A DNA stretch of 64,000 nt from Selenomonadales bacterium (GCA_900769615.1 CAAGHH010000026.1:1-64000); one strand, 5' to 3'; numbered from the stretch's first letter, positions 49,541-59,261 are shown. The notes: generated from the sequence alone by a model not told the origin. A program made the numbers and translations.

Positions 49541-50419
49541 TTGAAAAAATTGGTTTTGTTTTACAATCCGGTTTCAGGACATGCAGCGTTTAAAAATAAG
49601 CTGGATTGGGTAATAGAGGCCTTTCAGCGTCGGGGGATATTACTTATTTTGTATCGCACGAAAAAAGAAGGTAATCTTGATTTTGCTGATTTTGTGCGTG
49701 AAGTAAATCCAGAGGGGATTTTGGCTGCTGGCGGTGATGGTACCGTGCATGAATGTGTTAATATTATGGTCAAGGCACAGCTTGATTTGCCCTTGGGCAT
49801 TATCGGCAGTGGTACGTCTAACGATTTTGCTACCTATCTTGAAATCAACAAGGATATGGAAGATTATTTTGACCGCATTGCGGCTGGGACTTGTCGCAGG
49901 ATGGATTTAGGTCGAGTAGGAACGGAGTATTTTATTAATGTTGCCAGTGCCGGCATGATGACTTCGATTGCCCATGAAGTTGATGCCAGATTGAAAAATG
50001 CCTTAGGAAAAATGGCATATTATTTAAAAGGCATTGGAGAACTTCCTAAGTTTCATGCGGTGCCGTTAGTTATTGAAGCTGATAGTGTAAGATACCGTAT
50101 AGAAGCGTTTTTGTTTGTAGTCATCAATAGTGCGGTAGTTGGCAGTATGAAAAATGTAGCTAAAGATGTATCGGTTACTGATGGCAAGCTTGATTTATTG
50201 GCAATAAAAAAATGCAATTTGCCGGAACTCATGGCTATAACAGCGGATTTGTTGCAAGGCAAGCCGGTTTCCGAGAAAAATGGTGTTTTGCATCTGCAAG
50301 CGAAGAATTTCAGGATTGCAGCTAATGAACATCTTGAAAGCGACCTTGATGGTGAGGCAGGACCAATGTTGCCGATTACGATTGAAACAGTGCCTAGTGC
50401 GATTGCGGTTTATTGCTAA
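49541..50419 (+). CDS. YegS/BmrU-type lipid (diacylglycerol) kinase
   Basis: 292 residues, TTG 49541 with GGAGGGG upstream. LFYNPVSGHAAFKNKLD, ILAAGGDGTVHECVN (catalytic GGDGT) and GSGTSNDFATYL are the DAGK_cat motifs. It probably phosphorylates diacylglycerol or a related lipid. The convergent tmcAL gene overlaps its last 26 bases. Confidence 0.9.
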   Translation: MKKLVLFYNPVSGHAAFKNKLDWVIEAFQRRGILLILYRTKKEGNLDFADFVREVNPEGILAAGGDGTVHECVNIMVKAQLDLPLGIIGSGTSNDFATYLEINKDMEDYFDRIAAGTCRRMDLGRVGTEYFINVASAGMMTSIAHEVDARLKNALGKMAYYLKGIGELPKFHAVPLVIEADSVRYRIEAFLFVVINSAVVGSMKNVAKDVSVTDGKLDLLAIKKCNLPELMAITADLLQGKPVSEKNGVLHLQAKNFRIAANEHLESDLDGEAGPMLPITIETVPSAIAVYC

Positions 50420-51689
50420 GAAAAATCGGTGAATGAGTGAAATCGCTAAGCAAAGCTTCGCTGGTTAAACAAAGCTCACGAAATTCAGTAGCTAAAGTAT
50501 CAAAAGCAAGCATTTTAGCAAGCGGTGTGAGGAAATTTATTCCTTCACGCCGTTTTTGTGTAGTCAGGTAATGGCTGGTTTTAGTAATTAAAGGTATTTT
50601 TGCCTGCTGTTTAATATTTTTTAAAAATTTAGTGCCAGCAGGACTGGCAGCTAATAAATGGGCATAAAGCGGACCGGCAGTATCAAATTCAATAACCTGC
50701 TGTTTGGTTAAATTGAAGATAATATAAATAAGGGTCCGGGCAATGCGGCTGGCAGGATAACGTTTGGTGGTTATGGCGCTAATCAATTCATTGTAATCAT
50801 GAGCTTTAAAGCTGGCTTGTAAAATACGGTTTTCCAGACCTTCATTTACATTGTAAATGCGTTGTAGTGATGCTAAATCATTGCGAAGCAAAAGTGTCTG
50901 TAATGGTTTTAAAAGATTATTGCTATCAGGAATTTGAGCAGCAGTCAGCTTTTCAATATTTTTTAATGTTGCTTGGGGTAAAGCTGCAGCTAACTGAGCA
51001 AAAACATCAGCTGGCAATACCATTTTTAATGGTATATTAGCATTAGCTTTAGTTAAGGCAGCATATATTGTTTGCCGGATGGCTGAGGCACTGGCGTTTA
51101 GCTGGTTTATTTTTTTATCATGATAAGCAGCACCGTGACGCTGGATAATTAAAGGTTTTATTGGACTGTTTATTAGCTGTAAACTACGCAGGTATTCAAT
51201 AGCTAAAATATTATTAGGCTTTAACAAAATATTTGGTGCATCGCTGTTACATTCGCTAGCCGTGGTTAAAGCTTCGGCATAGGATTTGCCTTGTTTGATA
51301 TTAGCGTGAAGTTTAGCTTGAAAATCTGGTGAGTCAATGCTTAGGGCAATATTTTGCAAGGCATTTAAATCAGGACATTCAGCGCCAAAAGCTAAAATAT
51401 CTACTATACAAAGCCGGTTTAAGAGTGAAACGGCTCCACGGGCAAAATCCTGAGCACTGCGGCAAGCAAAGACAAAGGGCAGCTCCAAGATAATATCAGC
51501 ACCGCCGGCTATAGCGTGCTCACTGCGTGTCCATTTATCAAGAACAGCAGGCATAGCCCTTTGCGTGAAGCTGCCACTCATAACCACAATGATTAGAGCG
51601 TCAGGGTAGATTTTTTTAATTTGGGCAATCTGGTAAAGATGACCTTGATGAAAAGGGTTATATTCGGTGATAATACCAAAAATAGTCAT
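50394..51689 (-). CDS. tmcAL: tRNA(Met) cytidine acetate ligase TmcAL
   Basis: 431 residues. ITEYNPFHQGHLYQI (HxGH nucleotidylyl motif at 14-17), VVMSGSFTQRA and the central GAECPDL region define TmcAL (formerly YlbM). It activates acetate with ATP and acetylates C34 of elongator tRNA-Met. Length and motifs are complete. Confidence 0.93.
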   Translation of the reverse strand: MTIFGIITEYNPFHQGHLYQIAQIKKIYPDALIIVVMSGSFTQRAMPAVLDKWTRSEHAIAGGADIILELPFVFACRSAQDFARGAVSLLNRLCIVDILAFGAECPDLNALQNIALSIDSPDFQAKLHANIKQGKSYAEALTTASECNSDAPNILLKPNNILAIEYLRSLQLINSPIKPLIIQRHGAAYHDKKINQLNASASAIRQTIYAALTKANANIPLKMVLPADVFAQLAAALPQATLKNIEKLTAAQIPDSNNLLKPLQTLLLRNDLASLQRIYNVNEGLENRILQASFKAHDYNELISAITTKRYPASRIARTLIYIIFNLTKQQVIEFDTAGPLYAHLLAASPAGTKFLKNIKQQAKIPLITKTSHYLTTQKRREGINFLTPLAKMLAFDTLATEFRELCLTSEALLSDFTHSPIFLSNKPQSH

Positions 51690-51737
51690 GTTTTTATCCG
51701 TCCTTTGGGGCTTATTTTGTCTTAGTGTAGCATTTTC

Positions 51738-51766
51738 TTGGTGCTTTTAGCAAGATATGCTATACT
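51738..51766 (+). promoter_or_regulatory. mnmA promoter
   Basis: TTGGTG (51738-51743) and TATACT (51761-51766) are 17 bases apart. Transcription would begin near 51773 and give a leader of about 160 bases. Confidence 0.7.
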
Positions 51767-51791
51767 TAAGGTCACAATATATGGGCAGGCA

Positions 51792-51862
51792 TTGCCTATT
51801 GTTGAGATAACTCGTAAGACCTTCTATTTCAGTTTCAGTAGGCAAGGTTCGCTAATATCTCA
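51792..51862 (+). ncRNA. Structured mnmA leader (possible pseudoknot)
   Basis: Two 7-bp pairs interleave: TTGCCTA (51792-51798) with TAGGCAA (51839-51845), and TGAGATA (51803-51809) with TATCTCA (51856-51862). They could form a pseudoknot or two exclusive hairpins, a common basis of leader switches. There is no gene in the leader, and I do not recognise a named RNA class. Confidence 0.45.
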
Positions 51863-51935
51863 GAATCACCCAGCGTTAGCTATGGGGAGTATGTAATTAA
51901 TAACGGAGTGTTTAGCATAGAAAGAGGTAAATGTT

Positions 51936-53027
51936 TTGAATAAGAAAAAAGTTGTAGTGGCTATGAGTGGCGGTGTTGACAGCTCACTAACGGCCGCTTT
52001 GTTAGTAGAACAGGGCTATGATGTCATCGGTATAACTATGCGTTTGTCGGAAGAAAGCCGGGATTTTGAATGTAATGATCGTGGCTGTTGCAGCTTGGCT
52101 AGTGTTGATGATGCTAGAAAAGTGGCGGAGGTTATCGGGATACCGCATTATACGGTGAATTTCAAGGAAGCTTTTCAAAAAGATGTTATAGATTACTTTT
52201 TAGCTGATTATGCTAAAGGCTGGACGCCAAATCCGTGTATTGCTTGTAATCGTTACATGAAATTTGGCTTGCTGCTTGATAAAACCTTGGAGCTTGGAGC
52301 AGAATGTTTGGCTACAGGTCATTATGCTCGTATCGAACAGGATGAGACAGGCCGGTATTTATTAAAAAAAGGTGTCGATACGCATAAGGATCAGTCGTAT
52401 GCACTTTACCATTTGAATCAGCAGACGTTAAGACACTTTTTGTTGCCTTTGGGCGGTATGACCAAGGTTCATACTAGAGAACTTGCGGAAAAATTCAATT
52501 TGCCAGTAGCGCATAAACCTGATAGTCAGGAGATTTGTTTTGTACCGCATGATGATTATAAGGCATATCTAAAGGACAAGAATCCAGCTTGCTTGAAAAA
52601 AGGCAACATAGTTGATATTAACGGTAATATCTTAGGTAAACATGATGGTGTACCACTGTATACGATTGGTCAGCGCAAAGGCTTGGGGATAGCAGCTAGT
52701 GAACCCTTGTATGTAGTAGCTTTGGATATGAAAAAAAATCAGGTTATAGTTGGCGGTGCAAATGATGTTTTTGCCACAGGGCTAATAGCTAGTGATTTAA
52801 ATTGGATTGCTATTGATGGTTTGGCAGCTGCTGAAATCCGTGAATATAAGGCTAAAATCCGCTATGGCAAAAAAGAAGGCGCGGCTAAAATCACGATGTT
52901 AAAAGACGGCAAATTAAAAGTTTATTTTGCGGAAAAACAACGTGCTGTGACGCCAGGACAGTCGATAGTATTTTATGATGGTGATACGGTAGTCGGCGGC
53001 GGGGTAATCGAGCAGGCTATAAAATAA
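51936..53027 (+). CDS. mnmA: tRNA-specific 2-thiouridylase MnmA
   Basis: 363 residues, TTG 51936 with AGAGGT upstream. MSGGVDSS (P-loop, 10-17), GGCCSLASVDDARKVA-type region, NPCIACNRYMKFG (catalytic Cys), HKDQSYALYHL and PDSQEICF are the MnmA motifs. It installs 2-thiouridine at U34 of tRNAs for Glu, Gln and Lys. Complete. Confidence 0.96.
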   Translation: MNKKKVVVAMSGGVDSSLTAALLVEQGYDVIGITMRLSEESRDFECNDRGCCSLASVDDARKVAEVIGIPHYTVNFKEAFQKDVIDYFLADYAKGWTPNPCIACNRYMKFGLLLDKTLELGAECLATGHYARIEQDETGRYLLKKGVDTHKDQSYALYHLNQQTLRHFLLPLGGMTKVHTRELAEKFNLPVAHKPDSQEICFVPHDDYKAYLKDKNPACLKKGNIVDINGNILGKHDGVPLYTIGQRKGLGIAASEPLYVVALDMKKNQVIVGGANDVFATGLIASDLNWIAIDGLAAAEIREYKAKIRYGKKEGAAKITMLKDGKLKVYFAEKQRAVTPGQSIVFYDGDTVVGGGVIEQAIK

Positions 53028-53055
53028 TCATTGAGGGCATAAAAAGGAAAAGACT

Positions 53056-53904
53056 ATGCAAAAGGAAGATTTGGATAAGACTCGTTATATGAGTCCAGAA
53101 GAAATAAAAAAAGTTTCCGGCAAGCATCTGACTGATACGCAGGAGATGCCAGCAATAAAAAATTTAACCGTAAATGATAATATAAAGGAGCCATTTTCGC
53201 CAACTAATGAAGATCAATTTACTAGTGGCGTGCGGGAGTTAGCGCCGCAATCAGTAGCTGAAAATAATAAAACCAATTATAGCAAGAAAAAGTTTTTTAC
53301 GCCTAAACGCAAGAAGGCAGCATGCCTGGCCGCTGGCTTTTTGGCAGCGCTTTTAATAGGTTTTATGTTGGCCGGTTATAGTCAGGATAAAGAGAATAAA
53401 AATGCAGCAACGCAGCAGCAATTTATGCAAAAAGAGCTTGAGTTAGCCGAAAAAGAAAAAGATTTGCAGGCTAGGCGCAAAGAGCTTGAGCAGCAAAAAA
53501 AAGAGTTGCAGGCAAAAGAGCAGGATTTAACTGAAAAATCTAATCGAGCCAAGGGACGCAATGAACAGCTTGATGATAGCGAACCAAGTTCGATGTTAGG
53601 CAAGTTAGTTGACAAGGTGACTGGCAAAAACGCTGAGCGGGCACAAAAGCGTCAAGCTAATAATGAAACCAGCAGTCAGGCAGATGCCGATGCGGCGGCA
53701 GTTAAAAGGTCAATTAACGATGCGCAAAATATGTTAGATGATGTTAATTCCAAGCTGGATAATGTAACTGCTATGAAAAATGAAGCTTCTCAGCTTAAGG
53801 ATAAGGCAGCTGCTGCCTATGCCGAAAATAAGGGGACGATTGATAAAGCAGTTTATTATGCTAAAACTGGAGCAGATATGCTGGTGGATTGGCTGATGCA
53901 TTAA
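53056..53904 (+). CDS. Membrane-anchored coiled-coil protein, unknown function
   Basis: 282 residues. A disordered polar region (1-80) precedes one membrane segment (AACLAAGFLAALLIGFMLAGY, about 96-116). A long Lys/Glu/Gln coiled coil (about 125-180) and an Ala-rich helical end follow. No catalytic domain is seen. The topology is probably cytoplasmic N-terminus and extracytoplasmic coil. It might link envelope layers, but this is only a guess from shape. Confidence 0.6.
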   Translation: MQKEDLDKTRYMSPEEIKKVSGKHLTDTQEMPAIKNLTVNDNIKEPFSPTNEDQFTSGVRELAPQSVAENNKTNYSKKKFFTPKRKKAACLAAGFLAALLIGFMLAGYSQDKENKNAATQQQFMQKELELAEKEKDLQARRKELEQQKKELQAKEQDLTEKSNRAKGRNEQLDDSEPSSMLGKLVDKVTGKNAERAQKRQANNETSSQADADAAAVKRSINDAQNMLDDVNSKLDNVTAMKNEASQLKDKAAAAYAENKGTIDKAVYYAKTGADMLVDWLMH

Positions 53905-53932
53905 ATTTGCGTTGGAGAGAGGATGATAGATT

Positions 53933-54871
53933 TTGAAAAAAATATTGCTTTTAAGTATGCTGATTTTAACTTTGGCGCTGGCAGCTGGCTGTGGTAATTC
54001 TAATGATAAGACCCAAAAGGATTTGCAGCCAATTACTATCGGCTTGATGCCAGATACTGATTCGTTGCCGTTTATAATTGCCAAGGAAAAGGGTTATTTT
54101 GCTGAAGAAGGCATTGAGGTAAATATTCAGCAATATAAAAGTGCTATGGATAGAGACTCCGCACTGCAAAGTGGTAATTTAGATGGTGCCGTATCAGATA
54201 TGCTGGCAGTGGCTTTTGCTAAGGCGGGCGGTTTTGATGTCAAAGTTACGTCGTTTACCGATGGCAGCTATAAGCTGATTGCCAGCAAGGATGCTGGTAT
54301 AAATAATGTAAAAGCATTAGCAGGCAAGGATGTTGCCGTATCGCGAAATACGATTATTGAATATGTAACTGATCAGATTTTAGCCAAGGAAGGAATGGAT
54401 AGCGAAAGCATTAACAAAGTAATCATTCCGCAGATACCAACTCGTCTGGAAATGCTGCAAAATGGCAAATTAGCAGCAGCAACGCTTCCTGAGCCGATGG
54501 CTAGCATTGCCGTTAGCAATGGCTGTACGTATGTGACGGGCTCGGATGAATTGGGCATTAATCCGGGGGTTATTATGTTTACGGCTAAGACTGTTGATAA
54601 TAAAACAGCTGAAATTGCGGCTATGTATCGAGCCTATAATAAAGCAGTTGATTATTTAAATAATACCTCGCGTGATGAATACATCGATCTAGTGGTTGAA
54701 AAAGGCGGTTTCCCGCCAGCAGCTAAGGAAGCATTAAAATTGCCTGAATATCATAAGGCAGCTTTGCCAAAAGAAAGCGATGTAACCGATTGTATAAAAT
54801 GGCTTAACAATAAAGGCTTAGTAAAGGAGCACTTTAGCTATCAGGATATAGTAGTTGATTTGCTGAAGTGA
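53933..54871 (+). CDS. ABC transporter substrate-binding lipoprotein (SsuA/THI5-like)
   Basis: 312 residues. The signal peptide ends in a lipobox (LALAAGC, about 13-20), so it is a lipoprotein. ITIGLMPDTDSLPFIIAKEKGYFAEEGIEVNI is the NMT1/SsuA-type start. It delivers a small solute to the ATPase and permease encoded next. Substrate is unknown; sulfonates, thiamine precursors and others use this family. Confidence 0.88.
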   Translation: MKKILLLSMLILTLALAAGCGNSNDKTQKDLQPITIGLMPDTDSLPFIIAKEKGYFAEEGIEVNIQQYKSAMDRDSALQSGNLDGAVSDMLAVAFAKAGGFDVKVTSFTDGSYKLIASKDAGINNVKALAGKDVAVSRNTIIEYVTDQILAKEGMDSESINKVIIPQIPTRLEMLQNGKLAAATLPEPMASIAVSNGCTYVTGSDELGINPGVIMFTAKTVDNKTAEIAAMYRAYNKAVDYLNNTSRDEYIDLVVEKGGFPPAAKEALKLPEYHKAALPKESDVTDCIKWLNNKGLVKEHFSYQDIVVDLLK

Positions 54872-54878
54872 TAGAATA

Positions 54879-55634
54879 ATGATAAGTGTAGAGAATTTGA
54901 CTGTTAATTATGAAAATGATGGCAGCAAGTATATTGCTCTAAACAATGTTAGTCTGACCGTTCCTCAAGGGACGGTCTGTGCTATTATAGGACCTTCTGG
55001 TTGTGGCAAGTCAACTTTGCTTAAAGTAATGGCAGGGCTTATTAAAGATTATAGCGGCAAGGGAGCGATAAATGGGGCACCAATTGATCCTAAAAAAACT
55101 AAAATTGGTTTTATGCCCCAAAGTTATGGACTCCTGCCTTGGAAGAATATTGCGGACAATATAGCATTAGGTACTAAAATTCGTGGCGATTGGTCAGATG
55201 CTAAGCGGAAAAAAATGTTAGAATTACTAAAACGCTTAGGGATATCGGGACTAGAAAAGCGCTATCCTCAGGAGCTTAGCGGCGGTCAGCGGCAACGGGC
55301 AGGTCTGGCGCGGGTATTCTTGCTTCAGCCCGATATATTGCTGATGGATGAGCCTTTTTCAGCCCTGGATGCCATAACCAGGGAAGAAATGCAGGAAGTA
55401 TTCGTGGATTTATGGCAACAAAATGCCATTACGACAGTATTAGTTACGCATTATGTTGAAGAAGCAATTTACTTGGGACAAAAAATCATCGTTATGTCAG
55501 CTAATCCAGGCCAGGTGGCGGCGGTTATTGATAACCCATTGAGTCTTGCTCCGGATAAGCGCAATAGTCAGGAATTCTTTGCTATGGCTAAGAAACTGCG
55601 TACTCAAATAAAAGCAATGGGGAGACAGTTATGA
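54879..55634 (+). CDS. ABC transporter ATPase (SsuB/TauB-like)
   Basis: 251 residues. Walker A GPSGCGKST, Q-loop MPQSYGLLPW, signature LSGGQRQRAGLAR, Walker B ILLMDEPFSALD and the His switch VTHYVEEA are all present. Its stop overlaps the permease start. Powers uptake with the adjacent lipoprotein and permease. Confidence 0.93.
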   Translation: MISVENLTVNYENDGSKYIALNNVSLTVPQGTVCAIIGPSGCGKSTLLKVMAGLIKDYSGKGAINGAPIDPKKTKIGFMPQSYGLLPWKNIADNIALGTKIRGDWSDAKRKKMLELLKRLGISGLEKRYPQELSGGQRQRAGLARVFLLQPDILLMDEPFSALDAITREEMQEVFVDLWQQNAITTVLVTHYVEEAIYLGQKIIVMSANPGQVAAVIDNPLSLAPDKRNSQEFFAMAKKLRTQIKAMGRQL

Positions 55635-56374
55635 AATTAAATCGAAAAATTATTGTTTCCTGCTTGGCTGGGGGGATAGTTCTCATGCTGTTATGGTGGG
55701 GAGCTGCCGTAATAGTCGAATTACCTATCATTCCGACACCAGTTAAGGTATTTAGAAAATTAGTGCAAATTTTTACTGAGTTTATTGCGATTCACGCCTT
55801 GTATAGTTTGTGGCGAATCACTGGGGGACTGATATTGGCAATAATAATCGGTTACCCGTTAGGCGTGCTTATGGGGTATTACAAGCATATTGATAAGCTG
55901 CTTGCCCCTATAGTTTATCTTACCTATCCCGTGCCTAAAATTGCCCTTTTGCCGATACTTATGCTGTTAGCTGGTGTAGGTGAATTGTCTAAAATAATAA
56001 TGATATTTTTGATAGTTGTTTTTCAGATAATAATTGCGGTGCGGGATAGTATTCGCTCCTTGCCAGCTGAGACGTTTTATCCGCTCTATTCATTAGGCGC
56101 ATCATGGTGGCAGGTTTTTACTAATGTGATAATTCCAGCGTCTTTGCCTAAATTCATGACGGCTATCAGAGTGGCGATGGCAACAGCTGTATCGGTATTA
56201 TTTTTTACCGAAACCTTTGGTACTAAGTACGGCATGGGCTATTTTATAATGGACGCCTGGCTAAGAGTAAATTATCTGGAAATGTATGCTGGCATTGTGG
56301 TACTAAGCGTCATTGGTTTGCTGTTATTTATTGTCATAGATGGGCTGGAGCATTATTTTTGCCGTTGGCAATAA
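55631..56374 (+). CDS. ABC transporter permease (SsuC/TauC-like)
   Basis: 247 residues with about six membrane helices and an EAA-type loop (YSLGASWWQVFTNVIIPASLPKF). Last gene of the three-gene uptake operon, followed by a terminator. Proximity to biotin genes does not by itself fix the substrate. Confidence 0.92.
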   Translation: MKLNRKIIVSCLAGGIVLMLLWWGAAVIVELPIIPTPVKVFRKLVQIFTEFIAIHALYSLWRITGGLILAIIIGYPLGVLMGYYKHIDKLLAPIVYLTYPVPKIALLPILMLLAGVGELSKIIMIFLIVVFQIIIAVRDSIRSLPAETFYPLYSLGASWWQVFTNVIIPASLPKFMTAIRVAMATAVSVLFFTETFGTKYGMGYFIMDAWLRVNYLEMYAGIVVLSVIGLLLFIVIDGLEHYFCRWQ

Positions 56375-56393
56375 CATCGTTATAAATATTATA

Positions 56394-56443
56394 AAATACT
56401 AAGAAAACTGTTTAAAAAAGAATGGTTTTCTTAGTATTTTTTT
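56394..56443 (+). terminator. Terminator of the ABC transporter operon
   Basis: A perfect 15-bp stem (56394-56408 / 56425-56439) is followed by a T-run. Confidence 0.9.
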
Positions 56444-56466
56444 ATTTGTGTCATTACAAGCTATAC

Positions 56467-56518
56467 GTTAACTGGTAAAATATAATAGGTTGACAATAAA
56501 AACAATAAGGTCTATGCT
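56467..56518 (+). promoter_or_regulatory. bio operon promoter and BirA-like operator
   Basis: TTGACA (56490-56495) and TATGCT (56513-56518) are 17 bases apart. GTTAAC (56467-56472) and GTTGAC (56489-56494) with a 16-base spacer resemble the half-sites of BirA operators and overlap the -35 box. A second inverted repeat (CTATAAC 56517-56523 / GTTATAG 56543-56549) covers the transcription start. Repression by biotinylated BirA is inferred. Confidence 0.6.
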
Positions 56519-56573
56519 ATAACAGTCGACATTATCATTTTGGTTATAGTAATTGTTTTAGGAGATGAAGCTT

Positions 56574-57167
56574 GTGAAAAAATTAGCGGTTAAGGAACTA
56601 GTGCTATGTGCACTGTTTATCGCATTGATTACGGTTGGCACCTTTGTCAGAATACCAGTCGGCACTGATGTTTACACCTTGCAGTTTTTGTTCACGCTGT
56701 TAGCGGGGCTTATGCTTGGTGCCAGATTGGGAGCGATTGCAGTTGGCGCTTATATATTGTTAGGACTTATTGGTGTGCCAGTATTTGCCTCTGGTGGTGG
56801 TCCAGGCTATGTTTTGCAGCCTACGTTTGGTTATCTCATAGGCTTCGTTTTGCAAGCGTGGTTTTGTGGTAAATATGTTCGTCAGCTTAGCCAAATTAAT
56901 TTTCGCAAGGTGCTTATGGTAAACGTTGGCGGTATGGCAATTGTTTACCTGCTGGGGATTAGCTGGTTTTATGTTTTTTCTAATTATGTTATTTCAGCAC
57001 CAATTGGTTTGTGGGCGGCAATATTTTATTGTGGAATCTTGCAAGCGGGACCTGATTTCTTGCTATGCGTAGCAGCTGCTGGGCTTGGTGTACGCTGTTA
57101 TCATGCTGGCGTATGGGTAGCTGTGCCGAAAAAAATGAGTACCAATGAACTGGTAAAAGAGGCGTAA
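56574..57167 (+). CDS. bioY: Biotin transporter S component BioY
   Basis: GTG 56574 is chosen (AGGAGA 8 bases upstream; ATG 56565 lies within the ribosome site). 197 residues, six membrane helices, with VRIPVGTDVYTLQFLFTLLAG and GLIGVPVFASGGGPGYVLQPTFGYLIGF, the BioY signature. It binds biotin and works with a shared or dedicated ECF module encoded elsewhere. Confidence 0.94.
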   Translation: MKKLAVKELVLCALFIALITVGTFVRIPVGTDVYTLQFLFTLLAGLMLGARLGAIAVGAYILLGLIGVPVFASGGGPGYVLQPTFGYLIGFVLQAWFCGKYVRQLSQINFRKVLMVNVGGMAIVYLLGISWFYVFSNYVISAPIGLWAAIFYCGILQAGPDFLLCVAAAGLGVRCYHAGVWVAVPKKMSTNELVKEA

Positions 57168-57169
57168 TT

Positions 57170-57856
57170 ATGAAAAAAGCATTGTTTATAACTGGTACTG
57201 GAACGGATATTGGCAAAACTTATGTTACCGGTTTGATTGTAAAAAAATTGCGGGATGCTGGTTTGAATGCTGGTTATTACAAGGCCGCATTATCAGGTGC
57301 GGAACCTGATGCTAATGGAACCTTGCAGCCTGGTGATGCCATATATGTAAACAGAGTAGCTAATATTGGTGAAAAAACTGAAAATCTAGTGTCCTATGTT
57401 TATAAAGAAGCGGTATCACCGCATTTAGCAGCTAAGATAAATGATCAGCCAATAGATTTTGCGAAGGTAACGGCTGATTTTAAGCGGGCATTAGCTAAAT
57501 ATGATTATCTCACGATGGAAGGCAGCGGCGGTATAATTTGTCCTTTGCGCTGGGATAATCAGCAGCATGTTATTTTAGATGATTTAGTAAAAAAACTGGA
57601 TTTAGGTGTGCTTATCATAGCTGATGCTGGCCTTGGCACAATAAATGCGGCAGTGCTTACCATTGAGCATTTAAAAAGCCGCAATATCCCAATAAAAGGG
57701 ATTATTTTTAATAATTATATCCCGCATGATTTAATGCAGGATGATAATGAGCGCATGATTGAAGAAATGACGGGGATAAAAGTGCTGGCCAAAGTCAAAA
57801 AAGGTGACACTGAGCTTAATATGGCAGTAAGCTGCTTGCAGTCACTTTATGAATGA
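57170..57856 (+). CDS. bioD: Dethiobiotin synthetase
   Basis: 228 residues. GTGTDIGKT (9-17) is the P-loop; YYKAALSGA, MEGSGGIICPL and ADAGLGTINAA follow. It closes the ureido ring of dethiobiotin using CO2 and ATP. It starts two bases after bioY. Confidence 0.95.
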   Translation: MKKALFITGTGTDIGKTYVTGLIVKKLRDAGLNAGYYKAALSGAEPDANGTLQPGDAIYVNRVANIGEKTENLVSYVYKEAVSPHLAAKINDQPIDFAKVTADFKRALAKYDYLTMEGSGGIICPLRWDNQQHVILDDLVKKLDLGVLIIADAGLGTINAAVLTIEHLKSRNIPIKGIIFNNYIPHDLMQDDNERMIEEMTGIKVLAKVKKGDTELNMAVSCLQSLYE

Positions 57857-57878
57857 TAAACTATTTTAGGAGAAAATT

Positions 57879-59228
57879 ATGAGCTTAACGATGGAAGAGC
57901 GGGATTTAAAATATATTTGGCATCCGTGCTCGCAGATGAAAGATTACGAAAGCCTGCCGCCAATGGTTATCGACCATGCTAAGGGAGTATGGTTATATGA
58001 TATTCATGGCAAAAAATACTTGGATATAGTAAGTTCCTGGTGGGCTAATCTTTTAGGGCATTGCAATGAGGATATCAATGCAGCGATAAAAGCCCAATTA
58101 GATAAACTGGAGCATGTAATATTTGCTAATTTCAGCCATGTGCCGGCTATAGAGCTGGCGGAAAAATTAGCCGAGATAACGCCCGCAAAAATTAAAAAAT
58201 TTCACTTTAATGATAATGGGTCAGCGGCAGTTGAATGTGCGCTGAAAATGTGTTTTCAGTATTACTTGCAAAGTGGAAAGCCTCAGAAAAAGCGCTTTAT
58301 GTGCCTTAGCGGTGGTTATCATGGTGAAACTATCGGTGCCCTTTCGGTTGGCAGTATGGATCTTTATGCCAAGATGTATAAACCGATGATGATGAATAAT
58401 ATTCATATCGAGGCTCCGGATTGTTATCGCTGTCCTTATGGCAAATGCCGTGATAATTGTGATTGTGCATGTTTTGCTAAGGCAGAAACGGCGTTTAGTG
58501 AATATGCTCAGGAGACAGCAGCGATGATCGTTGAACCGTTGTTGCAGGGAAGTGCAGGTATGCGGATTTATCCAGCACTTTATTTAAAGAAGCTGCGGGC
58601 GCTTTGTGATAAATATGATGTTATGCTAATATTTGATGAAATTGCGACTGGGTTTGGGCGTACTGGTACGATGTTTGCTTGTGAACAAGCAGGTATTTCG
58701 CCGGATATTATGTGCATTTCCAAAGGACTTACGGGCGGTTATCTGCCAATGTCAGTTACCTGTGTGAGTGAAGAAATTTATGATGCGTTTTATGCTGATT
58801 ACAGTGAAGGCAAGGCTTTTATGCATAGTCATACTTATGCTGGTAATCCTTTGGGGTGTGCGGCAGCACTGGCAGTGCAAAAGGTGATGCGCGAGCAGGA
58901 TATTTTAGCTAAAGCTGCTATCAACGCTAAATGGCTTAGTGCTGAGCTTAATATTGCTTTAGCCGATTGCCCGTATGTCGGTGAGATTCGTCATATTGGT
59001 TTGATAAATGCAGTGGAACTGGTAGCTGACCATGAGTGTAAAAAAACATTTGCCAGTGAAAAGCGCATTGGTTACGCTATTTATAAGGAGGCGTTAAAGA
59101 ATGGGCTGCTGTTAAGACCGCTAGGTGATGTACTTTATTTTAATCCGCCACTTAACATTGAGCGTGATGAATTAGCTATTGCAATTAATTTAATGAAGAA
59201 ATCAATAAAAGCAATACTGCCATATTAG
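57879..59228 (+). CDS. bioA: Adenosylmethionine-8-amino-7-oxononanoate aminotransferase
   Basis: 449 residues, class III PLP aminotransferase. HPCSQMKDYESLPP, WWANLLGHCNEDIN, FNDNGSAAVECALKM, IFDEIATGFGRTGTMFA and the PLP Lys282 in SKGLTGGYLP are present. It converts KAPA to DAPA. bioB and bioF are not in this window. Confidence 0.95.
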   Translation: MSLTMEERDLKYIWHPCSQMKDYESLPPMVIDHAKGVWLYDIHGKKYLDIVSSWWANLLGHCNEDINAAIKAQLDKLEHVIFANFSHVPAIELAEKLAEITPAKIKKFHFNDNGSAAVECALKMCFQYYLQSGKPQKKRFMCLSGGYHGETIGALSVGSMDLYAKMYKPMMMNNIHIEAPDCYRCPYGKCRDNCDCACFAKAETAFSEYAQETAAMIVEPLLQGSAGMRIYPALYLKKLRALCDKYDVMLIFDEIATGFGRTGTMFACEQAGISPDIMCISKGLTGGYLPMSVTCVSEEIYDAFYADYSEGKAFMHSHTYAGNPLGCAAALAVQKVMREQDILAKAAINAKWLSAELNIALADCPYVGEIRHIGLINAVELVADHECKKTFASEKRIGYAIYKEALKNGLLLRPLGDVLYFNPPLNIERDELAIAINLMKKSIKAILPY

Positions 59229-59261
59229 AAAAATATTGTAAAATAACATTGTACTATATAA

